NCBI RefSeq assembly: GCF_918797505.1
Contig: NC_092800.1
Location: forward strand, 24,443,577 to 24,507,576
From: Bemisia tabaci
Taxonomy: Eukaryota > Arthropoda > Insecta > Hemiptera > Aleyrodidae
Length of the DNA stretch: 64,000 nt
Direction of reading: 5' to 3'
The notes under the pieces are model-generated. The model searched no databases. It was given only the letters and a program-made list of their open reading frames with translations, and had not been told where the DNA came from. The position numbers and the translations under genes are program-made. Positions 23,346 to 33,184 of the stretch are shown here, in pieces; position 1 is the first letter of the stretch; each line of letters starts with the position of its first letter.

Positions 23346-23596
23346 AAGAGAAAAAAGCACTAAAATCGTGACCCAAATATAACTATACAGAATGTTAGAA
23401 TAATGCTTAATCCACACTATTCTGAGCGGAAACGGAGTGTAAAAGGCGAAAAATGAAAACCAGAGCTTGGAATTGAAACCCTAATGTGTAATTAGAAAAT
23501 AACTTCATCGCTGCAACTTTCCATATTGGCGCGGAGGGAAATCCCAATAATAGGATCCGAGAGCTTTCGGACTCGCCCTATGACCGTGCCGTGCCG
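23346..23596. other. Stretch without gene
   Basis: No recognised feature. Confidence 0.4.
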
Positions 23597-24382
23597 CACA
23601 GTGGATTGAGTCAATCAGAGAGGTCGGACATGAAATTTTTGACTAAAATTGCAAATTTTGACGTTTATTCTGTCACATTTTAAATTTTAAGAGGTGCTTC
23701 CAGAAGGTAAGTGGTAATTCTACAAGGAAACCAATGGAACCACTTTTAAAACCTCAGAATGTAGATGTTGCATGTGTGAGGGATTTGCGATTTGACCATT
23801 GATTCTTATGTAAAAGTTCGCGAGAAACACGATGGTGGCACTGGTTTTCTCTGAAATCATCTTCCAAGCTCAAAAAAAGCTCTCAAAGTGAGTCCAAAAT
23901 GGAGGGGATATCCCACCCTACCCTGAGAGTCCACTTCTACATCAAGAGAAACTCTCCATGCAAAGATTGGGAGCAAATACATTAGCAGGGTTGCAGTGTC
24001 TTCAGTTTTGGAGTCCCCAAATAAAGTGGCAACCCTGCTAATGTATTTGCTCCCAATCTATGTATGGAGAGTTTGTTTTGATGTAGAGGTGGACTCTCAG
24101 GGTAGGGTGGGATATCCCCTCCATTTTGGCCTCAACTTGAGAGCTTTTTTTGAGTTTGGGAGTTGATTTCAGAGAAAACCAGTGGCACCATCGTGTTTCT
24201 CGCGAACTTTTACGTAAGAAACAACAGTCAAATCGCAAATTCTTCACACATGCAACACCTCCATTCTACGAGGAAACCAATGGAACCACTTTTAAAACCT
24301 CAAAGTTTTGTATAAACGGAGTTATGAGCTTTTAAAGTTTCCAAATTTCGTCCGACCTCTCCCATCGACTCGATCCACCGTG
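23597..24382. mobile_element. Family S element, copy S1, with internal foldback
   Basis: Ends CACAGTGGATTGAGTCAATC and TCGACTCGATCCACCGTG, with the inner pair GAGGTCGGACATGAAATTTT and GTCCGACCTCTC. The block AACCAATGGAACCACTTTTA occurs twice, at 23728-23747 and 24273-24292, on either side of foldback T. Confidence 0.85.
23763..24262. mobile_element. Foldback T inside S1
   Basis: Two long complementary arms, roughly 23763-23990 and 24005-24262. Examples are GATGTTGCATGTGTGA with CACACATGCAACACC, AAAACCAGTGGCACCATCG, GGAGGGGATATCCCACCC and GCAAATACATTAGCAGGG. The loop is about 15-30 nt. It is either an independent element or an expansion of S. Confidence 0.8.
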
Positions 24383-24724
24383 CGCCGGCCGCCTGACATT
24401 CGATTCGCGAACAGATGTATCCGTGATGTTCATTTGGATGTTTCCAATCTAGTTTCCGATTTGCAGCGGCTAAAACTCCCATCCCGACCACCTTTGACGA
24501 ACAGCTCGTGCCAATTAACATTCACTCCCGAGCAGAGAGCAGCGCGCAGGTTGGTGCATCCCTGTTCCTCGCGCCGGGGGTTGTTAATGTCGGTGAAGCT
24601 ATTTACTCGCTGCACTATTAACGCTCGAAATCACGTATGATAATCGGGCGCTCCCGGCTTCGATTTGTTTCCCGACGGCTCTTGTCGATGATGTTACTTT
24701 CGTCTCTTCGGACGGATTGTGGCT
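24383..24724. other. GC-rich single-copy island
   Basis: CpG-containing and not repeated here. Plus frame 24308-24640 and minus frames overlap it but start inside S1 and have no domain. Candidate regulatory or unrecognised exonic sequence by composition only. Confidence 0.3.
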
Positions 24725-24989
24725 AGCGTTGCCGTTTCCAGCCTTGTCTGGCTACTTTTAATTTGACGTATTTCTACCAAACAGAACTATGTGCATTATG
24801 ACGTGAGCCATGTTATGCATATATTCTTATGGGTCTCAGGGCTCATGTCTGTCCCATTCCCTCTCGGTTCTTAATCAAGCCAGCCCTAGATAACCACTGA
24901 TTGAGACCATTAAACTCGGGCCACCTGGCCGAGAAGCGAGCCCGGGACCTCCCGGTCATAGAGTAAGAGCTACAACCCCTAAACCACAG
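24725..24989 (-). mobile_element. tRNA-like SINE
   Basis: On minus, the sequence opens CCGCTGTGGTTTAGGGGTTG. TGGTTTAGGGG fits the RNA polymerase III A box (TRGYNNANNGG). About 30 nt further, GGAGGTCCCGGGCTCG resembles a B box. The unrelated tail continues to about 24725. A tRNA-like head with a non-tRNA body is the SINE layout. The cloverleaf is not intact enough to call a tRNA gene. Tail end and TSD not resolved. Confidence 0.6.
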
Positions 24990-25262
24990 CGGGTCGATTA
25001 TTGAAATTGATAGACAAAGCTATAGACAAAGAAGACAAAGGGGATATGGACGGATCCTATTGGTGGAAGTGAGTGGTTGCAATAGACAAAGGACGTAGGT
25101 GATAGACCAACTAACGGCAACCCACGAGAGACCCGACAGTTAGTCCATCATTTTCTCCTTAGTCTATAGGAACCACACATTTCAACCAATAGGTTAGCTC
25201 CATACTCCCTATGTCCTTTTTGTCTATCGCTATGTCTATAAAGTTCAATAATCAGCCCGCAG
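24990..25262 (+). mobile_element. Family F element
   Basis: CGGGTCGATTATTGAAATTG, ATAGACAAAGCTATAGAC, CGGATCCTATTGG in the left half and ATAGGAACCACACATTTCAA, TTTTTGTCTATCGCTATGTC, TTCAATAATCAGCCCGCAG in the right half. Its left end abuts the SINE head and is altered there (AGCGGGTCG instead of TGCGGGCTG). Confidence 0.85.
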
Positions 25263-25273
25263 GAGACCGACTC

Positions 25274-25323
25274 TTCTTTCTTTGTCTATCGCTTTGCATA
25301 TCAATTTCAATAATCAGCCCGAC
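25274..25323 (+). mobile_element. Extra family F right terminus
   Basis: TTTCTTTGTCTATCGCTTTG and ATTTCAATAATCAGCCCG repeat the F right end 12 bp beyond the previous one. The rest of this second element is missing. Confidence 0.7.
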
Positions 25324-25821
25324 GGCGCCTCGTTGATCCATAGATCAAAGGACCTGAGACGGAGGATTTCCTGTTTATCCTGCGGGTCCCGGGTCCCGGG
25401 TGACACGGCGCAAATTCGAGGATGACAGCGGGTTGGGGATCCGTTCGTTAAGCATTCAATTTCGTGATTGGGGTTGGGGGCGCCGATAAATCATCAGACA
25501 ACGACGGTGGCCGCTGGTGTTTGCCGCCAGCCCCGACTTCGGCCCAAGACATCGATCCTCCGGTCTTAAGCCGACGGCGACCGTGGCGGATAGGAGTCTG
25601 CCCAGGATGACCCGACCTAATCAAAACCGAATGAAATTTTAAATTCAATTGCCTCCAGCGCCCCGTCCTCCCGATATACAATGCAAGAGGGGATTGCTTT
25701 GTCGAGTCCCGGCTCAAGATGGATTCATCGAACTTCCCGGCCGCCGCTGTTGTCATGTCGTCCTCCCGTACAACAGTTCTCCGTTCCGCAGCTGAGACAA
25801 GTGTAACAGCAAACAACAGTA
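25324..25821. other. GC-rich single-copy island
   Basis: CpG-rich, with GGGTCCC repeated at about 25385-25398. The minus frame 25448-25876 (142 aa) begins inside a family A terminus, and its hydrophobic start is encoded by that terminus, so I do not call it a gene. Confidence 0.4.
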
Positions 25822-25870
25822 CTGCCGCACTAAGAAAAAACGCCGTATGAGCCTTCAGACTTTGCCATAT

Positions 25871-26463
25871 CGTCACCTTCCGGCCAAAGTATCGTAGGCG
25901 CCGTGCGACGTTTCAAAATATTCGCCGCCATTTTATTTTCTTATAGAGAGATTGTTAATTGAGTCTGTTTGAAAAATTCACTGAATTTTATCGGCACCAC
26001 AAAGGAATTTCAGTAAAATTTTCGGACAGCTTCGTTGGAAAATGTCTCTGTAAAGAAATAAAATGGCGGCGGACATTTTTAAACGTCGCATGGCGCTTAT
26101 GATACTTTGGCCGAAACGTGACAAGGTAGATTTACACAGGTATGGAAAAGTTGAAAATATCCCATGAGCCTCAGTACGTGTCACATGACTACGTGACGTA
26201 GGTTAAGGGGCCCGTTTTTTAATTAAATTACAATCAAATTAACATTCAAACGTTTGTGCGTTTAAACGTTAAAATTAATATCGCATTATTAAAATTGGGC
26301 AAAAAATCCCACAAAATTTTGACAAACGATAAACCGAACATCATAAATCAAAATAATCAAAACATTCAAAATGGCTGACGTTAAGGGGCCGCTGGAGAGC
26401 CAATCAGAGGCCAGTTGTTAAGTTCTGTCCATACCTGTGTAAATCTACCTTGGAAACGTGACG
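25871..26463. mobile_element. Family B element nested in A and split by C
   Basis: Left end CGTCACCTTCCGGCCAAAGT at 25871; right end GATACTTTGGCCGAAACGTG is interrupted by C and completed as ACG at 26461-26463. Flanked by ATAT on both sides (25867-25870, 26464-26467), consistent with a TSD of ATAT or TA. Internal landmarks GCCGCCATTTTATTTTC and AAATGGCGGCGGAC. Confidence 0.85.
26122..26452. mobile_element. Element C: Mutator-like MITE with 9-bp target duplication
   Basis: 331 bp with perfect 24-bp terminal inverted repeats beginning CAAGGTAGATTTACACAGG and ending GTGTAAATCTACCTTG. Flanked by GAAACGTGA on both sides (26113-26121 and 26453-26461). A 9-bp TSD is typical of Mutator-like elements. 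Removing C and one TSD restores an ordinary B terminus. The interior has TTAAGGGGCCCG near both ends and an AT-rich centre without an open frame. Confidence 0.9.
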
Positions 26464-26889
26464 ATATTCCCTTCGATAAAAAACCAATTCACGAGGAAAA
26501 TTCCAAGTCTTGTACTTCAAATTTTTCGGAAGATTTGACGTATTTATGCTGAAAAGAAGGTGAGACGGGTTGGGAAGAAGGAGTGCAGTTCAAAGACGTA
26601 AGGATGAATGGGAATTATAAAGCGCCAGTGACATCAGCGGCGACGAGTTGTCCTAGTTGTCTATAGTTTCTTTTAGCACAGATACGTCCAATTTTACCTA
26701 AAATTTCTGTAAATTTTAAGGCGAAATATTATTCTCAAGAGTATCTCAACTATCTAAATATCTAATACCTATTATCTAAATCAAAACCCTATATCTACGA
26801 TCTAAGACTATCCTCAAGAATATATATATCATCGGGAGAAATTTAACAAAATTTGAGTGCTCGTAAGGCGTTCTTCTTTAGCAAGACAG

Positions 26890-28083
26890 AATAAAGACAA
26901 TATATTTTTAAAACCTCGCTTTGCTACATTTTCTTTAGTGTAAAAGGCTACAGCTTCTATGAATAACAAACATTTGAGTTTCGTATTCTTCATCAATTTG
27001 AACTCCCCGAAAATTGAATAAATGTGATATTTAGATTGAAGTTGCCGACTTTTATAAGCTCAGATTATACAGTTATAATTGAGATAGATTCTTAGCAAAG
27101 TATTTACAAACGTGACCCTACTCAAAAAATCCTCCCGAAAACTAAAAAGCTTACACACTTTTTTTTCAAACAATAATAACATCAAAGGCGTAAATACACA
27201 GGATTATGATGTTTTTATATTAATCATAGTTTTGATTACATGGATCAATTTGACATAGCTACGTTTACACTAACGATGCAATACGCATTGAATACGTAGA
27301 GGATGGACTTAATCAATTTGAGACGTTATAATTACCACGAAAAAAACTACTCGTAGTTAGTAAACATGTTGTAGATAAATCCCGAAATCTAGACAAATCG
27401 CGAAGTTGCTAGACAAATCACGATTTGTTCAGATTTCGGAATTTGTCTTCAACATACATCCAAAGAGTGCTTTATGCGGATCATGATTGATTACATAGAA
27501 AAATATCCCAAAACTCCACATTCTCTGAGCAAAAAGGGCCCAGGCTCAGCGTTACTCCTTCAATTGTCGAGCTGGCAACCAGCACTACAAGGTTAAGTGA
27601 ACTACCGAATGGTTATTGCCTTGCCCGCGGTTCGAAGCTCGAGGCTCGGAACGTAGAATGAGGTCATTTCCACACTAACCAACCTGAAGGTTGGTAAGAC
27701 TGCAATGAATAAATATGGACACTCCGCTCAGTCACGTAATTTTAGCCTTTATTCCACACTGCCTCCCTCTCCCCTCCCTCCCTCCCGTTTGCTTCTTCTT
27801 AAGCTCCCCCGCTTCGGTCTGTATTGAGTGCTCTCTAACTAGAGGAATGCAGAATGGGGAGGAATGATGTCTAGTTTAAAGAAGAGGTAAAAACTTGCAA
27901 CTAACGAGGGTCTCTTTTGTCCGTGGGGTTTTCGGGGGCATCAGACGGTCGTTTTTTTGAATTTCGAAATAAAGGTATCCGAAATAGGAAGAATAGAGTA
28001 ACGAATGAGAGTGAAAACAAAGTTGCGTGCTACGGGATTTTCTTGTAAGCAGCATTCTATTCGCTTAAATTGAGGGTCGTATT
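26890..28083. other. AT-rich stretch without gene; small foldback
   Basis: At 27368-27453, GTTGTAGATAAATCCCGAAA is mirrored by TTTCGGAATTTGTCTTCAAC, a foldback of about 86 bp. A C/T-rich run lies at 27765-27805. Nothing else recognised. Confidence 0.45.
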
Positions 28084-28341
28084 CTGCCATGCAAAGGAAA
28101 AACGCCGTATGAACAGTCGAACGTTGCCAGATCTCCCACGATTAATAGTGTATTTTTGAACTTATAGCTAATAATATTTTTTTCTTGAAATTTTCAGATA
28201 TTATTTTAGGTGAAATTGCGAACAAAATCAACTGAAAAATTGGAAGGGAAATATTCAGAGATTTCCCAGAAAATACGCAGTTTATCAAAGTAAATTTGGC
28301 AACGTCTGAAGGCTCATACGGCGTATTTCCTTAGCACGGAA
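28084..28341. mobile_element. Family A MITE, full length
   Basis: CTGCCATGCAAAGGAAAAAC, ATGAACAGTCGAACGTTGCC on the left; GTAAATTTGGCAACGTCTGA, GGCGTATTTCCTTAGCACGG on the right. Interior AATTGCGAACAAAATCAACT. The last bases of the right terminus are eroded. Confidence 0.85.
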
Positions 28342-28413
28342 ATATTAATGATCGTGCCCTAACCAGTTCCTTTCCATCGTCTTGAGAGGCCCCGAATGAT
28401 TTATTTTGAGATC

Positions 28414-28594
28414 CAGTGGTGTAAATATAGGGCCCGCAATGGGGGAGGGCCCTCGGCTCTATGGGGCCTAGTCGCTTGCTGGAATTTTTAAAAAATGTTT
28501 TAAATTTAGACCCTTAGTAGAGCCTAGGAGGTATTGAGAAGGGCCCAGAAAAATTTTCTAGGGGCGGGTCCGCGCTTGGTGAGTTACGGCACTG
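28414..28594. mobile_element. Possible hAT-like element
   Basis: CAGTGGTGTAAATATAGGGC at the left; GGACCC-type arm and TACGGCACTG at the right. CAGTG...CACTG ends suit hAT, but the flanks show no convincing 8-bp TSD. Confidence 0.45.
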
Positions 28595-29419
28595 TTGTGG
28601 TTATGGTTTACATGGTCACGTAAGGGATGCTTAAGGAGATCTTTGACATGGCGACATGAAGAGGACAATTTTAACGACTCTTGGGTAAAGTTTAACATTA
28701 TAACTTTGAAAATAGACCTTTGTAAGGAATTACAATGATTTGCCACTATAAAAACTTGAAAATACAGGGTGAGAGTTTCGCAAGCTTTTAAAATGTTATG
28801 GTCGGTTCGCACCTACCTCATTTAAAGTTCAGCAGAATCATAGAATTTTTTCCTTCGTATTTTTTATCATTTTCAGAGGAAAATCATTGTTATACTTTGA
28901 AATTATCGATTATCTGTATGTCATTAAAATTAAGTTCCTTTATGATGCTGTGTAAGCTGTCTCTTTATATCTGTATTATTCATGTAAACGACTTGCAGTC
29001 CCCTAAGGATAGGAGCTGCAAAAGGAATGGCTATGAATATGACCCTAAAAGCTTTACTTTAGCACATGAAACTCTTACTTTATTTAAAACATTTATTACT
29101 TTTAAAACAAAATATCCGAACTGAGAGGCTGGAAATTTGTGCCGTTTTGCGGGCAAGATGAGCCAAAACACTTTCATTTCATAATGCAGGTGAGACAACG
29201 AACAAAATGATAAGTCAACATCCGGAATGGTAAGTTGAATGATGGATCCCTGGAAGTGGTGAAAAAAACAAAATTTACGAGAAGTCTACAACGTCGCAAA
29301 CGGTGTTACGTAGTCTCTCACTTTGGCCATCGATGTGTAAAAGATTGGAGGCATCTTGACTTTTTTCGCACGACTTGAATTCGTCTGTGGCGAGGATATT
29401 GGGACGCGTTCACGACGGC
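28595..29419. other. Stretch without gene
   Basis: Plus frame 28798-29124 (108 aa) is low in complexity and unrecognised. No repeat found. Confidence 0.4.
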
Positions 29420-29495
29420 GCCCTCATACAACTATTCGACCTCGACGGATGACCAAGTTGCGTTCCAAAAATTGAAGGCGTTTTGACTTCCTGCT
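29420..29495 (+). repeat. Family Z repeat, copy 2
   Basis: CCCTCATACAACTATTCGAC and GAAGGCGTTTTGACTTCC match 790-884. A related copy lies at 39968. Confidence 0.55.
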
Positions 29496-29598
29496 CACTA
29501 GCTGCAACTGGGTTGGTGACAGCGCCTTGATGAAACTCTTCTTTCTAGCTTCTTTGAGCTTGACGGATGCATGTTCGTACTCCGCATCAATGGCCAAA

Positions 29599-29660
29599 GT
29601 GCGAAACCACATATCTTCATTGCGGTGTTTCAAAATTTCCGCTCATATTTTACTTTTTTT
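29599..29660 (-). mobile_element. Family D fragment
   Basis: GCGAAACCACATATCTTCAT, then TTGCGGTGTTTCAAAATTTCC, corresponds to the reverse complement of the right half of D2. Termini absent. Confidence 0.5.
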
Positions 29661-29784
29661 GCGTAGTGGACCCGAAAAGAAGGGTCTCTCTCTTTCTCCG
29701 GCTTCTACCTGCCACCAGGAGGTTATAGGAAGAGACTCTCCTTGTCTCTGGTTAAAGACACCAATATCGGATCTCTGTTTGTCT

Positions 29785-29907
29785 CTGCGGGCTGATTATT
29801 GAAATTCATAGCAAAGCAATAGACAAAGAAGACGTATAGTGAGTATGGAGCGATTTTATTGGTTTAAGCGGGTGGCTTTTAAAGACTAGGGGAAAATGAT
29901 AGACTAA
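29785..29907 (+). mobile_element. Family F, left half
   Basis: CTGCGGGCTGATTATTG, TAGACAAAGAAGACGTATAG, then GATAGACTAAC, where a second F element begins. The break falls at the F midpoint. Confidence 0.8.
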
Positions 29908-30199
29908 CCGCGGGCTGATTGTTGAAATTGATAGACAAAGCGATAGACAAATAAGAAAGACATAGGGAGTATGGAGGAGTGTGGAGGATTTATCCTATTG
30001 GTTAAAATGGGTGGTTCCTATAGACTAAGGGCGAAAATGATGGACAACTATCAGGTCTCTCGTGGGTTACCGTTAGTTAGCCTATTACTTACCTCCTTTT
30101 TCCATGGTAATCACCCTCTTCCACCAATGGGATCCCTCCATATCCCTTTTATCTCCTTTGTCTACCGCTTTGTCTACCTATTCCAACAATCAGCTGCTG
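29908..30199 (+). mobile_element. Family F element, full length
   Basis: CCGCGGGCTGATTGTTG, GATAGACAAAGCGATAGAC on the left; TCTCCTTTGTCTACCGCTTT, CAACAATCAGCTGCTG on the right. The centre has TCTCGTGGGTTACCGTTAGT, typical of F. Inserted at the centre of, or recombined with, the preceding half copy. Confidence 0.85.
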
Positions 30200-30397
30200 T
30201 ACGGTCTCTTGTCAGTTGCGTAGAGTACATAGAGTCGTTATTTAACTGGGAGAGCTGGCGCCAATTTTAAGCATTTTACAGGTCCCAAATTCCGAGACTC
30301 CTGTGTCACACCGGGTCACTTTTTCGATACATAATTGATTGTTTTCGATACACGGGGACCCGGCTATCTGATGTGAACGAAGAGGATAGGAATTCCT

Positions 30398-30500
30398 TTG
30401 TCTATTGCAACCATTCGTGTCGACTAGTCGGATCGCCCCATTATCGCTCTGTCTTTTATGTCTATCGATTTGTCTATCAATTTGAAGCATCAGCATACTG
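30398..30500 (+). mobile_element. Family F, right-half remnant
   Basis: CTTTGTCTATTGCAACCATT, GTCTATCGATTTGTCTATC and AATTTGAAGCATCAGC follow the F right half. The terminal CCCGCAG is lost. Confidence 0.65.
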
Positions 30501-31235
30501 GTTCATAGTCCCCCAAGAAGAAACTGAAATTTTGACCATAGTTTACACAAGGGGGTACTTACGAGGGCACCGTGTGGACCGAGTCCGAGTCATAGAGCGT
30601 CTCGACCTGAAGAAGTTCCAACGGCTTGCGGCTGCTGGGCGCCGGCGTGTTAGGCGTGGAGCTCGCGCGAGTGTTGGTGCCGTTTGCGTTGGTGTGCGTG
30701 GGAGGGCTGCCCGAGCGGCGCCGGGGCCGCAGTCGCCGGATGGCGTGACTTACGAGTCCGTGGCGCGCCACCGTCGCCGGGCAACGCGCGCGCTCCTCGC
30801 GGCAGCAACACGAACTAAAACGCCGCGCTCCACATTCCCGGCGGACTCACGTGATGCACTCGTGATGGTTTTATTGCATGGTCGTCGGAAGACGAGTCGG
30901 GCCGGAAGCACGTGTCGCCAGGAGATTAGTTGGGAGTTGTTCACTTTTCACGTTTTTTGCCGGGGCATTTTTCGAGACATCGTGCGGGCTCGACGAAGAT
31001 TGCAAGTCAATTAAGAACTTCAAGTGCCAACACGGAACCAATCCCAAAAGTTTGGAGGAGCTAACTTCATCAGACATCAGTATCGATAAGCGTCAGACAT
31101 CAAGTCGGAGGAATCTGTTTCGGAGGTGGATTCAGCTACGAATGAAAGGTGCAATCACGGATAGTTATGAGACCTGCAGGGGGATTATTAAGATGTTGTG
31201 TTTGTCGGGCGGACATAGGTAAAATGGAGTGATAT
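30501..31235. other. CpG-rich island with overlapping frames
   Basis: 30560-30860 is the most GC-rich segment of this part. The plus frame 30373-31014 (213 aa) begins inside an F remnant and reads as Arg/Ala-rich sequence, probably the shadow of either non-coding CpG sequence or the minus-strand candidate exon listed separately. Confidence 0.45.
30563..30770 (-). other. Candidate coding exon (weak)
   Basis: On minus, an open frame without ATG encodes about 70 residues: an Arg-rich start, a Ser/Pro/Thr/Asn-rich middle, then LELLQVETLYDSDSVHTVP. It ends in CTC followed by GTAAGTACC, a good 5' splice donor except for the C at -1. The frame is open upstream to about 30849. The composition is more protein-like than other frames here. 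No domain recognised and no acceptor assigned; it could be a chance frame in a CpG-rich block. Confidence 0.28.
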
Positions 31236-31452
31236 GATTTGTCGGCTGTGTCTTATCGTTGCTTGGTCGTGCTTACGTCGGGTGGGGTTGACGACAAGCT
31301 GGGGCACCTCTTGGGTTCCCGAGATTGTGTTGTCAATTTTATCCGACGTAGGCACGACAAAGCAGTGTTAAGGCATAGACCACCAATCATAACACTCTAT
31401 TTCATTTGTGTCAACTATGTCTGCTCGACAGACACAAAATTTCAAGAATCGA
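31236..31452. mobile_element. Family F' element, diverged
   Basis: GGCTGTGTCTTATCGTTGC, GGTCGTGCTTACGTCGGG mirrored by CCGACGTAGGCACGACAAAG, AAGGCATAGACCACCAATCA and ending GACACAAAATTTCAAGAATC. The arrangement matches 35152-35371. The outer CCTGCGGGCCG ends are lost. Confidence 0.75.
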
Positions 31453-32921
31453 CTTGCAAAGACAAAATATCATGGGAGGGCCAAGTTGTCTGTTTCCTAT
31501 TGTTTAGTTCACGCGCTGAAAATGAGGCATGAAAATAAAGCTCTTTGGTCGTTACTTAGTTGTTATATATTTTCGTGAATTTGAAAAGTTTCATCGAATT
31601 TTAAACCAAACTTATTAAAATAGTTGAGACGAATTAGTAGCTAGTACTTCACCCAGCCGGAAAGAAACAAAACCCCAAAATTTCAGGATATTCGACAACT
31701 CATGGAACCATCCAGCAAACGCACTTATATGTCTCCTATTTTCAGCCTATGGACTATGGGTATTAGTCAAGCATTCAGTGTCAACGGTATATCTATAGGG
31801 ATCAGCGTTCATTTTCACCTGATGATGATGGATAAGAAAATTGTAGAACGATCTGTTAACTAGACAAGATTAGGTTGAACAAACTTTGTTTTGTTACTCA
31901 ACATTTCTCAGTCATCATTAGACCTAAGAATCGCTTGGTGGATCCAGACACCTCAAATGCGGGGGTAGATAGAGGGTTTGCAGGGCGTCCTCAAGAATAT
32001 TGTCGAAATTTAAAAGCACCTAACATGCGTTTAAGCCAATTTTGTCAAGGAAAATTACCCAATATAGGCGTCCTCTCCCCCACGCCCCCTAAGTACACCC
32101 CCTACACCCCCCTTGGGTCTGTCTATGTATCAAGGTGTGAATAAAGCGAGATTTGTGTGTGTTTTACAAATAGGTTTTTACATCACACTGCACACACGTT
32201 ACGTTTTCCGATCTAAGAAACGACTAAATATGAAAAGGAATGACAACGTTTTTTTCTTACGACGTTAATATTGACCCACGACCTTTAACTAATGCCTGGG
32301 CCGCTGAGAATGGGACAACCCTGGGAGAAGTTCCATCCCGGCCGGGCGAAAGATGTCCGAACTAAAAGGGAGATCGTTAGGCAAAGAAAAGACTGGGAGA
32401 TTCGCGGAGAGGAAGAGTTGACACGGTATTAATTCACCGATCTGTGGGAGCGTTGACAAAGTACCTGAATCAAAAGGGCGAGACGGACGGCGAGGCGAAC
32501 CGCCGAACAAGACGGGGAACAATCCCGATTGGAACCGCAGAAAACTTCTGACAGACAAGTAACTTTATCACTATTGACAGTACAAAAGGACTCAAGCCGA
32601 GCTCCGGGGAGCAAGTTTCTTTTGAGCCGGCGATTCGGAATCAGCTGAGACGGGCACATAAACTTTAGATTGTAACCGATCAAAAAGTTTTAGCGCGGGC
32701 TTTTTTCATGATCACTCACTGCAGCTGGAGCTGTCCCGGTCGTCAGATATCTTCATTGTTACGCTCGCTATTAATTTAATGTGTCCTCTGTCACGGATCC
32801 TTGTGTCCTTGTAGCTCTGCGCAGATTTAAGCACACGGTTGAAAATCTCCGTATTTCTGGCTTAGGTTACCTCTTAGAAAACGCCTTGTTTCTTTTTTCA
32901 TCGTGAAATACTTCGTGGTTT
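31453..32921. other. Single-copy stretch; possible polyadenylation signal
   Basis: No gene established. At about 32138-32165, GAATAAAGCG is followed by a GT-rich TTTGTGTGTGTTTT, the layout of a 3' processing site on plus. It follows a short unrecognised frame (31875-32144). 32290-32700 is GC-richer single-copy sequence with no domain in any frame. Confidence 0.35.
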
Positions 32922-33163
32922 CGTCACTTTCCGGCCAAAGTACCACAAGCGCCATGCGACGTTTCAAAATTTCCGCCAGCATTTTACTTTTTTACGGAGA
33001 CATTGCTCGACGAAACTGTCTGATAATTTCACTGTGCTGCCGATATAATTTAGTGAAATTTTCAAACAGATTCAACAAACAATTTCTCTGTAAAAGAATA
33101 AAATGGCTGCGGAAATTTTGGAACGTCACATGGCGCTTCTGATACTTTGGCCGGAAGGTTACG
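32922..33163. mobile_element. Family B foldback element, full length
   Basis: CGTCACTTTCCGGCCAAAGT and CTTTGGCCGGAAGGTTACG ends, 242 bp, with GCGACGTTTCAAAATTTCCG mirrored by GAAATTTTGGAACGTCACAT. Centre GCTGCCGATATAATTTAGTG. No clear TSD. Confidence 0.88.
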
Positions 33164-33184
33164 ATAACTTGTACTTCGTTTGGA

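Larger units (their letters stand above)
25822..26889 (+). mobile_element. Family A outer copy of a triple nest
   Basis: The left end CTGCCGCACTAAG and GCCTTCAGACTTTGCC (25822-25866) is interrupted by element B. It resumes at 26468 as TCCCTTCGATAAAA and CACGAGGAAAATTCC. The right side shows TTACCTAAAATTTCTGTAAA near 26693 and ends GGCGTTCTTCTTTAGCAAGA at 26889. The copy is old and its right half holds extra AT-rich sequence with ATCTAA-like repeats. Confidence 0.75.

Noticed and set aside
25448..25876. 142-codon minus frame with a signal-peptide-like start
   Set aside because: The hydrophobic start is the translation of a family A terminus. The same AHTxFFLSxAE-like peptide appears wherever A ends are read in this frame (44214-44552, 49074-49517).
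27629..27650. tRNA B-box-like GGTTCGAAGCTC
   Set aside because: No matching A box at the right distance and no cloverleaf.
30373..31014. 213-codon open frame on plus
   Set aside because: It starts in an F remnant and becomes Arg/Ala-rich through a CpG-rich block, as expected for an antisense or chance frame.
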